From: Akanthomyces muscarius
Taxonomy: Eukaryota > Ascomycota > Sordariomycetes > Hypocreales > Cordycipitaceae
NCBI RefSeq assembly: GCF_028009165.1
Contig: NC_079243.1
Coordinates: 1,550,001-1,614,000, forward strand
Direction: 5' to 3'
DNA: 64,000 bases
The first letter of the stretch is position 1. Every line of letters begins with the position of its first letter. The notes under the pieces were generated by a model, which did not search any database, was not told the origin of the DNA, and worked only from the letters and a program-made list of their open reading frames with translations. Below are positions 1 to 11,932 of the stretch, piece after piece. Both the position numbers and the translations under genes were made by a program.

Positions 1-57
1 GTCGAGGCCCGGACGGCCGCCGCTGCTGCTGCTGCAAATGGTGGCCGTTTCACTCAT
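1..57 (-). CDS. possible 5' end of a gene running off the left edge
   Basis: On the minus strand an ATG at 57 opens a frame of 19 codons that stays open to the window edge (MSETATIC, then a Ser run and GGRPGLD). The GC-rich, codon-like composition of these 57 bases contrasts with the AT-rich DNA to their right, which is what a gene start with its promoter to the right would look like. There is too little sequence to name a product, and it could be chance. Confidence 0.25.
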   Translation of the reverse strand, partial: MSETATICSSSSGGRPGLD

Positions 58-2344
58 GTTGCTTTGTTCAATAGAGACGAGTACTTTTCAATATTCTCGA
101 ATATTCTCGGGAAAATAAGAGAATTAAATTGGATGCTGGGCTGGAAAGGACTGATTCAATGTGCGGCATGATTGTTGGACTTATATAGCCATTGACCAGC
201 CATGTTAGCCTAAAGCAGGCTCCAGCTGCCGCCTTTCAGCTCGGCTGGACGCTACGCTACGCGAGCCTCATGGATGTACTTAGCGTGCGAGATTAATCAC
301 GTTTTGTTCGGCGGGGGGACTTTCTTTCAAGGTGGCTTCCTTGTGTATTTCCTATTTTGGCGCGGACTGGGTCCGGGGTAATTCGTACGATCGCCGCCGC
401 CCGAGTAGGCTGAGGTATTTTCGACCCAACATGGGTCCTTGTAATAAATAAACGAGGTGGCTATCGAAACGGACTAGTAAACGCCCAGCTAGTACTGCGA
501 TGACAGCAAGAGTAATCGCCCTCGATGCACGACGATAGGGCCCCTATGGCAGCACTTATGATGGCTTGCTGATGCGCGAAAAGTTTGGTCGACATGATAT
601 CATCTTTTGTTTTAGGATTGTTCCGGAGTTCGAGGATGCTTGCACATGCTTTCCCAAAAGTTGGCCTTTTACAAGCCCAAAAAGGAATCGAGCATGCTTC
701 CTCATAGTGATAGGCAATAGGGGAATTGCCGCAACACGTCGGCGGAAGTTGTCCAAGAAGACGGCTTTGGCCCGCTGTCCAGACTTTTAGCTTCTTATCG
801 CCTGCCATTATAATTATTACTGTAGCTGTTGTTAGCGGCCTTAAATAGTTTTCTGCAGCGGCTTCCCGCTGCAGTCCATGCACCTTCGCTGACGCATCGA
901 CACCTCTGTCAACGGAGGCTTCTCCAATTTCTTCTCTGTGTAGTTGTTCCATTTCAGAGTGATTCTTTTCTTACTACTACAGTTTTTCTCGCTGTCTCTG
1001 TCAACACTTGTTGTGGTGCGACGACGTTGACTCGCTTTCTCCTGCACTTTGTCTGCACAGCTTTCCTCCAAGCTGTCCCTTTGAAGAGTTTCTTTTTGTC
1101 GATTTCTCGGTCGCTTTTCAACTGCTGATACGTACTCCATGTTCATTGTCTTTATTAATTTTAAATCGCAATTGTCACAAAGAAAGAAGTCGTTCCTGGA
1201 GACCGGCATCCAATTCCGCTCTTACAGATGCCTCCACAGTGGCGTTGATAAAGTATATATGCGTAAAGCAGGTCTATTCTTATATTACATTGCTAAAAAA
1301 GAAATGAAGTACAAACGTTTCCCAAGCTGTCCAAAATAAAAATCGAGTTCTTATACCTCTGAAAAAGATATGCTGGCTTCCAGAGGCCACAGAGCCGAGC
1401 CCAATGTTTCCGGCATTCAAAACAGCACCACTTTATCAGGTCGCCTTGCTGGTTGAAAAATAAATAGTTGGTGGAGGCTGTCTGGCTGCAAAAAGCCCAT
1501 ACGCTTTTTGTGCTGGCACTACTCTGTGTATAGAAAACGATTCAATGATTGTGAGCTGCGGTTCGCTTACGGCGCAAATGTAGGGACTGCCTTTACTATG
1601 GCTCGAAACAAAATTGATTGCAGAGCTAGGCAATGTGGGTTTTATAAAGAGAGTATAGTCGATAAAGAAGATTTGAAAGAAAAAAAATGCATCATGGATG
1701 AATAAAAGTGTAAAGATACAAAACTTGCACTCGTGAAGTAACGCCGTATATAATACTGCCACTGCGTACGCGATACAGCGACTGAGATATTTATCAGGCT
1801 GACAAGAACAACTGATCGCACACCCATCATACGTAATGCGCATCTATTAGGGTTCCATGCTCAGCCACGCGCAGCGCCCTTCCCGGTATGTGTATTCTGC
1901 CTTGAGCTAAGCCTGCGAGAGCAACCTGCATGATGAGATCCGTGGGTAGTTGTGACAGGAGATGACATGCACAATGAATCAAAATAGGCATTTAACATGA
2001 AATAAACAATGATTTATAATAGAGCCTGCTACCTAGAATCATGGCAGCTTTCACGTGGCCAAGATTAAAGAAACTTCATTTCCGCCTTGCATGCCGAGGT
2101 ATCATAGAGAGCTCATGAACGCATAGAGAGGTATCATATCGAGAGAAGCCGGCGCGAGAAAAAGAAATTAAAAGAGCCGACCAGGAAAAAAATCAAGAGC
2201 CGACAACAAGGGTGAAGAGGAAGCACGCTAGAGTCGAGCGCGACGGAAAAGAAAAGTCGAGCGCGACAGGAAGGGAAAATCAAGCGCGACGACGAGGAGA
2301 ATCAACAAGTCGATGGGGAAGAGTCAAGTGCGTGCCTGTTGGAC
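58..2344. other. intergenic, no gene seen
   Basis: About 2.3 kb with many A/T runs, frequent stops in all frames and no frame with protein-like composition. The right-hand part (about 2150-2300) is purine-rich with repeated GAGCGCGAC/AAGTCGAGCGCGAC-like blocks. No RNA gene was recognised. Confidence 0.6.
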
Positions 2345-2687
2345 TTATACGTGACTGCCTCCTGTTTTCCGCCGGCCGCCGCACTTTCCGCAGGTGATGC
2401 AGCGGAGGATGATGGCGAAGAAGGCGAGGATGGCGTCGAGAATGGCCTTGCAGATGGAGATGACGCCGTGCACAATGGCCATGATGCAGCCGGCAATGGC
2501 GTTGAACAACGATTGGATCTAAGACAGAAAACAAGGTTAGCGTCGTCTTTACCAAATCGTTCCGTTTCTTTTTTTCCTTTGTCCTCTCTAAACCATGGTC
2601 GGAATAGCGCGACGCGCCGAATCCAGGGCCAAAAAACCTAGAGATCTCGATTCATAGGACACTTACACAAGAGATGACGGCACCCAT
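2345..2687 (-). CDS. conserved 64-aa hydrophobic cysteine-containing protein
   Basis: Two exons on the minus strand (2687-2667 and 2518-2345) joined by a GTAAGT...TTAG intron give 64 residues. Exon 1 encodes only MGAVISC; exon 2 starts IQSLFNAIAGC. The product is one long hydrophobic stretch (about residues 3-50, probably one or two membrane segments), with cysteines near ITCGKCGG and a basic tail ending in SHV. From memory, very short proteins starting MGAVISC and ending in a CGKCGG-like patch are widespread in filamentous ascomycetes and have no assigned function; I cannot check this here. It is not PMP3, whose sequence is different. The split start means a simple ORF caller misses it. Role unknown; membrane location is inferred from hydrophobicity. 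Confidence 0.75.
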
Positions 2688-2980
2688 AATGGCGGTTTAT
2701 TTGTTCAAGGTGTGGTGTTGGGGAAAAAAAGTCTGTTGCGTGATTGAAGATGCAAAAGTGAAAAAGGTACGAGAAAATTTTCAGAAAGCGGATTTGTTGT
2801 TTTTTAATATAAAAATTTCCTGCACTTTCCTCAATATCCTGACGTCACGATTCGCAAACGCCTCGTCTCATGATACACGTAAAATTTGGGCCAAGGGGGG
2901 CGAGGCCCGGCGGGCTTGGGAGAGATCGGCAACGGTCCAACGGTCCTTTCAACGGGCGGGATTCAAAACACGTGTTTATT

Positions 2981-3025
2981 GTTTTTTTCCTGTTTTTTCT
3001 TTTCTTTTCTTTTCTTTTTTTCTCC
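2981..3025. repeat. pyrimidine tract with CTTTT repeats
   Basis: Nearly pure T/C run made of CTTTT units. Read on the minus strand it is a purine tract about 300 bp upstream of the small gene start, a common promoter element in fungi. Confidence 0.7.
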
Positions 3026-3186
3026 ATATGCAAGGCGGTGAACAGATATCGAGTAGTGAAGAATTACATTAGACCAAGAATGCATAATGAGCAGAGGATT
3101 CGTCATTTCTCCCCAACCCCCCAAGTATTATACAGCTTTACCGTTACACAGCATAGATCAACAACATCTCGGAGCTGAGTGTATCT

Positions 3187-3209
3187 ATAAATAAATAAAT
3201 AAATAAAAA
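3187..3209. repeat. ATAA tetranucleotide microsatellite
   Basis: About five tandem TAAA/ATAA units. On the minus strand this lies about 150 bp after the MRS2 stop, so it is probably in its 3' UTR. Confidence 0.7.
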
Positions 3210-3356
3210 TCCCCGTCCCTCCCCAGATTAATAATAAAACATGGCTTGTTTCCCTTCTTCCAAAACGCCATCTATACATGCTGTACAAAGATGTTTCCCT
3301 TCCCAAAATGGTGCAATATTATGTATATGGTACAATGAGCTGTGTGTGTGATGAGA

Positions 3357-5042
3357 TCACCAAAACCACGACGTCTTCTTGGGCGCCGCCTTTTGCGAGT
3401 GCAGTCTGCGCAGCATCTCGCGGTTTCTCGAATCGAGCAAGCCCATCGCGCCCTCGTCCTGGTAGTGCGGGTAGCCGCGCGGGAGGCCCGGCAGGCGCTC
3501 GTTGCTGACCATCTTGAGGCGCGCCACGCGGCGCAGCTTGACGAGCCCGTACCAGCAGACAATGAGAGAGAAGACGGTCGACGTGATTGTGACGGCGCCA
3601 AAGCCCCAGGTCGTGTCCTCGATAAAGTTTTCGAGATTCATGCCGTAGAGGCCCGCGAGAAAGGTGCCCATGGCGAGGCCGAGCGTGCCGACGCTGAACT
3701 TGAGGTCGAGAAGCATGAGCGAGTTGCGGTTGGCATCGAGAATCGCGCGAACGCTAGTTTTGGTCAGTATGCCGGTCTCAACGCAAGGTTTTAGCAAACA
3801 ACATACATTTCTTCCGTGTTTCTGATGCCAGAGACGAGGTTGCCCGCCTCTTGCACGATTTCGTCTGCAATTTTGTGATAGGATTCCAGAAGCATCTCCA
3901 CTTCTGTATGATCATCGGCCGCCCTCGTCGACTCGTGCTTCTTCTCCGTCAAGTACATGTCGCCCAAGTCATCCTCTGCCTCGAGCAGATCCTCAATGGC
4001 ATCCCTCACCAGCTTCGACTTTTGCTCAAATGTGCTGATGCGCTTTGACAAAATCAGCAGCACACGAAGCTTCTGCCGATCAATGTCGTCCTCGAGCTCG
4101 CTGAGGATATGCATGACGGGTTCGCGCACCGCCTCAAAGTCGGCCTCCATCTCGGAAGTGACGGATGTCAGGACCGCTTCGAGCGCGCGAAACTCGTACG
4201 GTAGGCCAGGCGAACCTGGCGGGTTCCGCTGCTGCAGCTTGCCCTGCAGGTCGTACATGAACGCCGACTGCGGGTACGACGTCTTGGAGCCGTAGATATC
4301 AAACAGCAGCACGCGATCGCTCTTGATGAGGACCTTGAGATGCAACAGGTTGAGCAGAATCGCTTCGGGACGGACGAGGATGTGAGGCAGGTTTGACGAG
4401 TCAATCTTTCGCAAATCTCGGGGTAGTAGGCCGTACTGGTTTTGGTTAGCTTGCAAGTCGTACCGATCTCGGCAGGCCCCGACATACCTTTGCAATGAGC
4501 TCCGACTTCTTGAACTCGCCATCCACAAGAATCACCTGCCCATGCTCGTCCACCTCGGTGCAGCGCAGTCGCGGTTCCGCCGCCGCCTTGGCCGTCATGA
4601 CCCTGCGGCTGTTGAACATGGAGCCGTGCTCAAACTCGTCGCCGCCGGGCAGGTCATCGGGCTTGAGCGGCTTGAAGCCTCGTCGCGCCGCCATGCCCCA
4701 GAGCCTCTCCTGCCACGAGTTGGTCGGGTCGCTGCCGCCGCTCTTGGTGGCCTTGTTCCATCCGCTAGCTTTCGTCGTAGAGCTCACGTCTCGACGCTGC
4801 TGCTGCTGCGGGCGCGGGCTCTGAAACGGCCGCAGAGACGCCTCGAGGGCCGATGGCTGCGACGATGCCGCCTCCGACGCTGCTCTGCATCTCTGTGTCT
4901 CGGTATTGTATAATCGCACGCGGTTGCAGACGCGTGCGCCGCTCGCTCTCGTGCCGCGGACATGGCTCGGCGTAAAAAAGGCCGTCTCCGACTGCGTGCG
5001 CAGGAAGCGCAGGAGGCTGCGGGAAGGGACAGGGGAGCGCAT
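3357..5042 (-). CDS. MRS2: mitochondrial inner-membrane Mg2+ channel, CorA/Mrs2 family
   Basis: Three exons (5042-4488, 4435-3807, 3753-3357) give 526 residues. The start at 5042 opens an Arg/Ser-rich presequence (MRSPVPSRSLLRFLRTQ) that fits mitochondrial import. The CorA/Mrs2 core runs from about residue 150, with RDLRKIDSS early, a long acidic coiled-coil middle (LSELEDDIDRQKLR, EDLLEAEDDLGDMYLTEKK), then DANRNSLM, a first membrane helix ending in the signature YGMN (about 431-434), and a second helix (about 445-463). The family forms pentameric Mg2+ channels of the mitochondrial inner membrane, and GMN lies at the pore mouth. Length matches fungal Mrs2. The paralogue Lpe10/Mfm1 has the same layout, so the symbol is by family. 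The short basic tail (QKAAPKKTSWFW) is on the matrix side. Confidence 0.93.
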
Positions 5043-5575
5043 CGCGATCTGAAAGTGCGCTACAATGGTGCAGCAGCTGCGCGATGTAGCGTGTGCGTCC
5101 TCATAGAGACCACCAATACGTGTCTAAAGGAGATTGCAAAGATGACGTGCCTGATTGACAGACGATGGGGGCTGTCTCGAGATGGCGTCGGCCTTGACGC
5201 TCCTTGGACTTTTTTCTGGCCGCCACCAAAAAGTTTATGGCTCGTGCACGGGCCACTCTGATATCCAGTCCGCCACTGTAGTTTCTCCAGATCTGTTGCT
5301 GCAGCCTTTCTTCTGTGTGCATATTCTATGATATAATTTTACAATTCATACAATATCTACGGCATATTTCTTCATTTTGGATTTTAATGAGAATTTCTTT
5401 GGCTCGAAAATTCATTCCGATGATAATGCTACCTCTTCACATAATCTCCAATTAACTAGCGCCGACATCATCTACATCAGCCTCGACTTCATATTTTCGC
5501 AAATGCATCGCCACTATATCTCACCGTCTCTCGCTCCATTCGTCTGCGCGTGCCTCGTTCCCGGACCCCCGAGCT
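5043..5575. other. divergent promoter region, MRS2 and F-box gene
   Basis: 533 bp between two divergent starts. The half near the F-box gene is AT-rich; no coding frame seen. Confidence 0.6.
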
Positions 5576-6667
5576 ATGAAGCTCACGCCCGTCCGAGTTA
5601 GGGGCAAGCGCAAGGCATCCGCAACCACCAACCCCGGCACCAATCCATCGACGCCGCGGCCGTCCAAGATGCTGCGCTCCATCAAAGACGTCAAGCACAC
5701 CCGGCAGCTGCAGCCACGCAGCAGCCTCGACAGATTGCCCGCAGAGATTCTTGAGAGCATTCTCTTGTACAGCGGAAGCGTTGCGCTCCCGCGTTGCAGT
5801 CCCGTCATTGGCGCCAAGCTGTCGTCTCGAGCGACGCTCCTGCGCTTCTTTATCTGGGGCTTCCATGACACCTGGGATCAATGGTTCGGTATCCCATTTC
5901 GAGAGGTAACGGAGGGCCCGAAACCAAAGGACGTGGCAAAGGGGTCCCGAAGTCCGCAAGAAGCGAAATATTTTCCTTGCGATGGCGACCCAGAGCTTCA
6001 AGTAAGGCGCCGCCCTTGTTGCGTTTACTCGCTATTCAGTCACTGACTAGCATTCTTGCAGAGTTCCCTTCTCGAGCTGCCCTGGGTAGATATTAATTTT
6101 ATTCTCCGCGCCCAACAGGCTTGGGCCGATACATATGCCCGGTACCGTTGGTACGAGCCACCTGTTGGCACCGCCACCGGTGGATACGGAGTCTTTGACG
6201 CTACACTCTTCTTTGACAAGGAATATCAGCAATTCATCCGCTCCCCGGGCACTATTCACCGTACCGTAGCGCGCAACGTACATCCCAACGTCCATCTACC
6301 ACTGTCCCTGGTGACCGGACCATGGGACGAAGAGCGCCAGAAGCGGTTGCTGTGGCTCGTCCGCGGGGGCATCAACCTCGAGATGCAGGACAGCGCCATC
6401 CGCAGCCTGCCGTGGGAGTACCACCTGGACTTCTTGCACAACGCGATCGTGCAGGCAGAGACGCCGAATAGTGTTGCCTACCGGCTACTGCGAGACCAGT
6501 GCGACTTGATGCGCGTGCCGGAGGACATACTCCGGCGGGAACGCGATGCTCTGGTCAAGCGGCTACAATGGGGCCAACACAGCGACCCTGTGTTTGAGTT
6601 ACTGCAGGAGGTGCTGGAGGATGTCAACTATAAACTTGACTATCAATCCTTCAACACTCAAAAGTAA
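5576..6667 (+). CDS. F-box-like domain protein, otherwise uncharacterised
   Basis: Two exons (5576-6001, 6062-6667) joined by a GTAAGG...GCAG intron give 343 residues. The N-terminus is basic and probably disordered. Residues about 50-90 contain LDRLPAEILESILLYSGSVA, matching the F-box-like consensus (LP.EIL..I) that in other proteins binds Skp1 in SCF ubiquitin ligases. The rest has no repeat family I recognise; it ends in a WDEERQKRLLWLVRGG block and a helix-rich tail. Similar short F-box-like proteins form large, poorly characterised families in filamentous fungi. A role as a substrate adaptor is inference only. Confidence 0.8.
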
Positions 6668-7025
6668 CACCGAAGCCAATCTGATATTGTATTTAGACGC
6701 ATGTGCCTAGTTTCGCACGCACGATTTCATGAATATATCATCACAGACATATAGTCAATTTTGAGGAGAAATAAATTCAGTATACTAGAGCCAAACTATA
6801 GCTACTCATAAACTTGTCTCCTACCGAAGACGAGCATTAATTACAAGCAAGAGGTAGACAACAGCATGGAGGCGCAGTAAACTGATCAAAGAAGAAGAAA
6901 AAAGGGGGGTGACCCCACGTGAATAAATCCAGAATATAAAAAAAGATGCTTTCTATCATAAGATCAAACACACAAATAAGTAACGATGAATTCCCATATT
7001 TTCAATCCAATTTTTTATCCCTCTT
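6668..7025. other. convergent 3' flanks of F-box and chitinase genes
   Basis: 358 bp of AT-rich sequence between two convergent stops. No gene seen. Confidence 0.6.
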
Positions 7026-9633
7026 TTACAGAAGGAAGATCTGGGCAGCCACGAGAGCAACCAGACCAGCGGCGACAGAGGAAGCACCAGCCGTGACGAC
7101 GGGAGTGGTGGGCTTGACAACAGGAGCCGAGGGGGCACCGGTGCCGCTGACGCTGGGCGCAGGGCAGTTGGCGCCGCCAGGGCACTTGTTGTGCTCACCG
7201 GTGGGAGCAGGGCAGTTGGGACCGCCGGGGCACTTGACGCTGCTGGTAGCGGGCTGCGGGATCACGGTGAGGGTGGTCTTGGGGCCAGTGACAGACAGCG
7301 TCTTGACGACGGTCATGGTGCTGTGCAGGGTGCTGGTGGTCATGGTCTCGGAGGGCTTGCCGCCACCGGGCTGGCTGCCGGAGGGCTGCGAGCCGGAAGG
7401 CTGCTGGCCACCGGGAGGCTTGCCAGCGGGTTGGGTAGGCTGGGGAACGTCGTTGGTCTTGGTGACCGGGCAGACAGTCGTCGACACCGAAATGGTCTCA
7501 GTCGTCACATGGCCGATGGGGCAGTTGGTGACGCTGGGAGGGCACTTGCTGATGGTGTACGTCTTGGTGGTGTAGACGGTGCTGGTGGTCATCTCCTCGC
7601 CAGTGGGCTGGCTGGGGGTGGCAGTCGGCTTGGGCGGCTGGTGGGTCTCGGTGACGGGGCAAACGGTCGTGTACAGGGCGATCGTCTCGGTGACAACGCG
7701 GGCAGGGCAGTTGGTCACGGTGGGGGCGCACGAGGTGATGGTGCGGGTGGTGGTCGTGAAGACGGTGCTGGTGGTCATCTCCTGGGAGGTGGTGGTGGTG
7801 TTGCTCCAAGGGGCCGAGGTAACCGGAGGAAGGGTGGTGGCAGGGCCGGTGGTAAGGATAACGCTGGAGCTGGAGACCGAGGTGGGAACACCGGTGCCGG
7901 TCGAGGTAGGGACAGAAGAGCTGGAGCTGCTGGAGCTGCCGGTAGGGACAGCAGAGGAGCTGGAGCTGGAGCTGCCTGTAGGGACCGAGGAGCTGGAGCT
8001 GCTGGAGCTGCCGGTAGGGACAGCAGAAGAGCTGGAGCTGCTGGAGCTGCCGGTAGGGACAACGGAAGAGCTGGAGCTGGAGCTGCCAGTAGGGACAGAA
8101 GAGCTGGAGCTGCTGGAGCTGCCGGTAGGGACAACGGAAGAGCTGGAGCTGGAGCTGCCAGTAGGGACAGTAGAGGAGCTGGAGCTCACGGACGAGGTGC
8201 TGGAGCCGGTAGGGACAGTCGAGCTGGAGGACGAGCTGTCGGTGGAGCTGGAGCTGGAGCTGGAGCTGGAGCTGGAGCTGGAGCTGGAGCTCACAGAGGA
8301 GCTGCTAGAGGTCGAGGTGGGCAGGCCGGTGCTGGTCGAGGTGGTGGAAGACGAGGTCGAGGTCGGCGACGAGGTCGAGGTGCTGGTCGAGGTGGGAGTG
8401 CTAGAGCTGGACGATGTGGTGGTGGTGCTGCTGGAAGAGCTGGTAGTCGTAGTCGTCGTGGTGCTCGTAGTGCTCGAGGTCGTAGAGGTCGTGGTCGTCG
8501 TGGTAGTGGTGGTGGTGGTGTGGTCACCGCACTTGGTGAGAATCTCCTTGACGTGCTCGTTGAACGACTTGCCGTCGATGACGTTGTTCAGGCCGGTCCA
8601 CATGTCCCAGATGGAGATGCCACCGAAAGAAGGACGCTTGGCAATCTTGCAGATGATGTGCTCGAGCTGGGCGGGGGTCACGTAGCCGTCCTGAGAGCCG
8701 CCAGAGGCAGCGGCTGGGATGCCGACAAAGAGCTTGGCGTTCTTGCTCTTGTCGCTCGCGGCGATGATGTCCTCCCACTCGTTGTAGTTGAAGTCGTCCT
8801 TGCTGTTGAAGGGATCGTTGCCGATGACCAGATCGCAGCCGACATTGTTGTAGAACTGGATGAAGAGGGCGTCGAACTGGGTCTTCTGGATCATCTCCTT
8901 CATGGCAAAGTACGTGTCCGAGGTCGGGCACTGGGGCGCACCGGTGATGATGACGCTCTTGTCGAGGGTGCGGAACTGGTCGGCCATGGCGATCCAGGGC
9001 TTGTTGTCAAAGTTCTTGCCGCCAACCTGAGGAAGCTCGAGGTCAAAGTCGAAACCGTCGATCTGGCTGTGCTCGGTAGGGCTCTTGTCAAAGGGACGAG
9101 GGCCCTTCCAGGAAGCATCGTAGGGACCAAAGGCACCCCAGAGGAAGTCGGCAAAATCGCGGCCGTTCTGCTCGGAGCTGACGCGGTAGTCGGAGGTCTT
9201 TTCGTTCCAGACACCACCGATGGAAAGGAGCATCTTGATGCCCTTGCTACGACAGTACTGAAGATCGTCAATGATGGTGCCGCAGTGGTTGAGCAGGTTG
9301 GTGGGTTGGCCGTCCTTCTCGAAGGAAGTGCCCCAACAGTGAGCAGCAAAGCCGATGCCAGGATAACCTGAAGGGTTGTTCTCGGGAGACGAGGTGACGA
9401 ACGACAGGCTGATGTAGTCGGCACCCTCGTCGCAGCGAGCCTTGAGACTCTCCTCGGCAGGACCAGACTGACCCTGTGCGTTTTATTCATGTCAGCCATT
9501 GCAAACTTCGGAGTGAATCGTGTTGGTGTCATGTAGTGTATCCTACCCAGTAAGCGTTGAACTTGGCAACGTTGGTGCCAGCGGCCGAAGCCACGCCAGC
9601 AACGGCGAGAGCCGTGAGAAGCTTGGAAACCAT
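7026..9633 (-). CDS. GPI-anchored GH18 class III chitinase with Ser/Thr-rich stalk
   Basis: Two exons (9633-9547, 9473-7026) give 844 residues. The start MVSKLLTALAVAGVASA is a signal peptide; an in-frame ATG further upstream would bury it and was not used. The GH18 domain (about 20-345) carries the catalytic DGFDFDLE at about 168-175, with Glu175 as proton donor, and SIGG earlier. It should cleave chitin at the cell wall or in prey or host cuticle. From about 347 there is a Thr/Ser mucin-like stalk with many VPTGSSSSSS-type units, then two copies of a module of the form EMTTSTV..TT..TI..C.P.VTNCP...TETI..TTVCPVT, a CPGG.NCPAP pair, and a hydrophobic C-terminus (VAAGLVALVAAQIFLL) suited to GPI-anchor attachment. 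The layout resembles yeast Cts1-type wall chitinases. Confidence 0.93.
7905..8243 (-). repeat. coding minisatellite for VPTGSSSSSS units in the chitinase
   Basis: Repeated blocks of roughly 50-60 bp (plus-strand GAGCTGGAGCTGC...GGTAGGGACA) encode Ser runs separated by VPTG. At least seven degenerate copies are visible. Such arrays change length easily by slippage or unequal crossing-over. Confidence 0.85.
8244..8291 (-). repeat. (GGAGCT)8 hexanucleotide microsatellite in the chitinase CDS
   Basis: Eight perfect GGAGCT units on the plus strand, read as AGC TCC serine codon pairs on the coding strand. Confidence 0.85.
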
Positions 9634-11932
9634 TGTGTGGTGTTTAAAGATTGTAATTAGGTCGAAACCGGGGTTTTTAGAAAAGACTGTGGTGTGGTCG
9701 GTTGGTTCGTTTGAAAGAAAGGACGCAGACAAAAATGTCTACAAGCAGGCCTAGTAACCGAGCCTGGTGAGTCTCTACGTTGAAAGAGAGAGTTGATGAG
9801 AGGGGAGAAGGAGACGGCATCAGACTACGAGGAGCGGAGCAGCCACCCTTTTCAACTGTGTGGCCGGTCCCATATCACCATCTCAGCTTGTTAGCCACCA
9901 GCGCCCAGGACTAACAAGGCGTCAGCAGAAAGGTGGGTGAGCGACGGCGCGGCCATGGTGGTCCGCAAGACGCTTGCAACAACCCTGTCCGAATGCCTAG
10001 ATGGGGCGGGTCGACCGAAAGAGCACAATTTACCTGGCGAGGGTGTGAGAGATGTTGCCTGCCAAAAGCCAGTCAGGCTGTGCCTAGTCAGTCTGTGCCT
10101 GGAAATAGGTGCGCATGCGTGGTGGGATGGCGAGACGGTGGACGGGTCTAGAAAGAGGATGTGTGGGTATCGCGGCGCTAGCTGGGAGTCTGGGACCAAC
10201 GAAGGGAAGGCTGAGGAGCGCCTCGTTCAGGAACAGGAATAGCTGGAGGCTCAGGTGCATGAGTAGCGGCGCCGGGTTATGCGGTTCCCATTGTCGTGCC
10301 TGACTTGGCCCCTAGGCGCTTCGCAGACAATGGACGGACTGTGAGACTGGCTGTTGTAGAAGTTTTTCTCAGACGTCTGCCAAGATTCTGACATGGTCCA
10401 AAAGAGGCAATTGCCGTTTTTCATGTCTCACTCATTCGCTAGTTAGTTGTCGGTTGTCTACCAAAGTCGTCAGTGTGCCGATCGCAGACAAACCGCTCAG
10501 CTTCTAGGTAGCCTTGTAGGGCACGTTGTGTGCTTGTGCTCGTTCGCAGAGGCTTGGCACATTGGACGCCAAAGCACTCCCCCTTTCCCAGCCAGCAACG
10601 TCTAGGAATTTCAACTCTGTGAGCAGAAGTGCCTGGGTAGGTATGCGCCACGGGCCTGCCCAATACAGCATAGTCTCATCCTGTTGGCAACTATCTCCCC
10701 TGCCTTGGCCAGGACCGGGGCGCACTTCCCCCTGGACTAGTGTAGATGGTGGAGAGCAGAGAGGAGTCAAGGTGTCAAGCTTTCGGTGCGTGAGGAGGTT
10801 TCTGCACTCGCACATGGGGTCTGGGATAATCTCGCAGGTCTGTTCGCTTGTCATCGGATCGGACGGAGGCGAGGAACGGTCAGAGGTCAACCAAGGCAAG
10901 ATCAGCAGTGATTGTCTGTCGGGCCGCCATGGTTTCTGGAGAGCAAGCCAGCGGGGGATGGGGAGGTAGAGAGACGTGAATTCGGAAAAATATTAATCAG
11001 TATTAATTAGTGGCTGTTGGGGCTTGATGGCGAGTCGCCCCTTTCCAAGAGCCTCGTCGTTGTGATGGGTAAGGTGCGCTGCATCGTGGAAATTGTACAT
11101 GTGCGTTTTTGTGTGGCAGCCTGCATTGTGCTGCCAGCGGCAGGGAGGCTGCTGGTAAGTTATTCCAGCATAGACATGCCCCCATTTCTTCTATGACAGC
11201 CCTGTAAGCCCTACCTATAAGCCGGCGCCATTTTTTCATACCCAGGTAGTCATGTTCCCTGTAAACGTCCGATAAGCCCCTGTAGCCTCTTTCACAGAGG
11301 CACTTTATAGGGCGCGTTCGCTATGATTCCATCTCTTACAGCGCATTAACCACCTCATCCCACTCTCTCACCCACTCGGGCCTTTTCCTACCTCAGCGAC
11401 AGCCGAATTCAAATGCCCTTGCCCATCACCAATTGCCTCATAGTCGGGCCATGTTTGGCCGGTGCGTAAGGACATTCTCCACGGATGCCACTAATCAAAA
11501 CCTTCGCACGCGGTCTTTCATAATGCCCAGACAGTCATTGAGTTTATTTTTTGCGGACAGATGTTCGTATTCTGCGACGATGTGCCCTGTGGATGCTTAT
11601 TTAGCATCCATTCATCTAGATGGCTAGGGCGGGAACGCCAAGACGTCCCCTGCCCTGCTTTCTCCTCGGACGCCTTCTTCCATCGACTATTCCATAAACT
11701 GCTTGATGCAGCGCTCGTAAAGTGGCCGAGTGGTTCGCACAGCGCAGGTTCCCACAAAAGAGAATCCCAAGATGCGTAACTATCCCCTGCCTTGCCCAGA
11801 TATGGAATGAGAGCCGATAGCAGCAAACCCCCCTGATATTAACGTGCATGCGCGTCCTTTTCATCGAAACCGTCCAACTGGGAATTTATTGCGAAAATAT
11901 CTGGCCATCATTTCGTTTTCATTTGCCCTTTA
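9634..11932. other. long intergenic spacer upstream of the chitinase
   Basis: About 2.3 kb between the chitinase start and the stop of the oxidoreductase gene, both on the minus strand. Scattered short frames have no protein-like composition and I found no splice-joined gene. It probably holds the chitinase promoter. Confidence 0.55.

Larger units (their letters stand above)
2688..3356. other. intergenic between MRS2 3' end and the 64-aa gene
   Basis: This is the promoter side of the 64-aa gene and the 3' flank of MRS2. It contains a pyrimidine tract and an ATAA repeat, listed separately. No coding frame was seen. Confidence 0.6.

Noticed and set aside
7191..9371. 726-codon plus-strand frame opposite the chitinase
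   Set aside because: Gly/Ala/Arg-rich low-complexity mirror of the Ser/Thr stalk; produced by codon bias on the real strand, with no start context or domains.
11720..11790. TGGCCGAGTGG, identical to a tRNA-Ser/Leu A box
   Set aside because: No B box (GGTTCGA-type) at the right distance and no cloverleaf.
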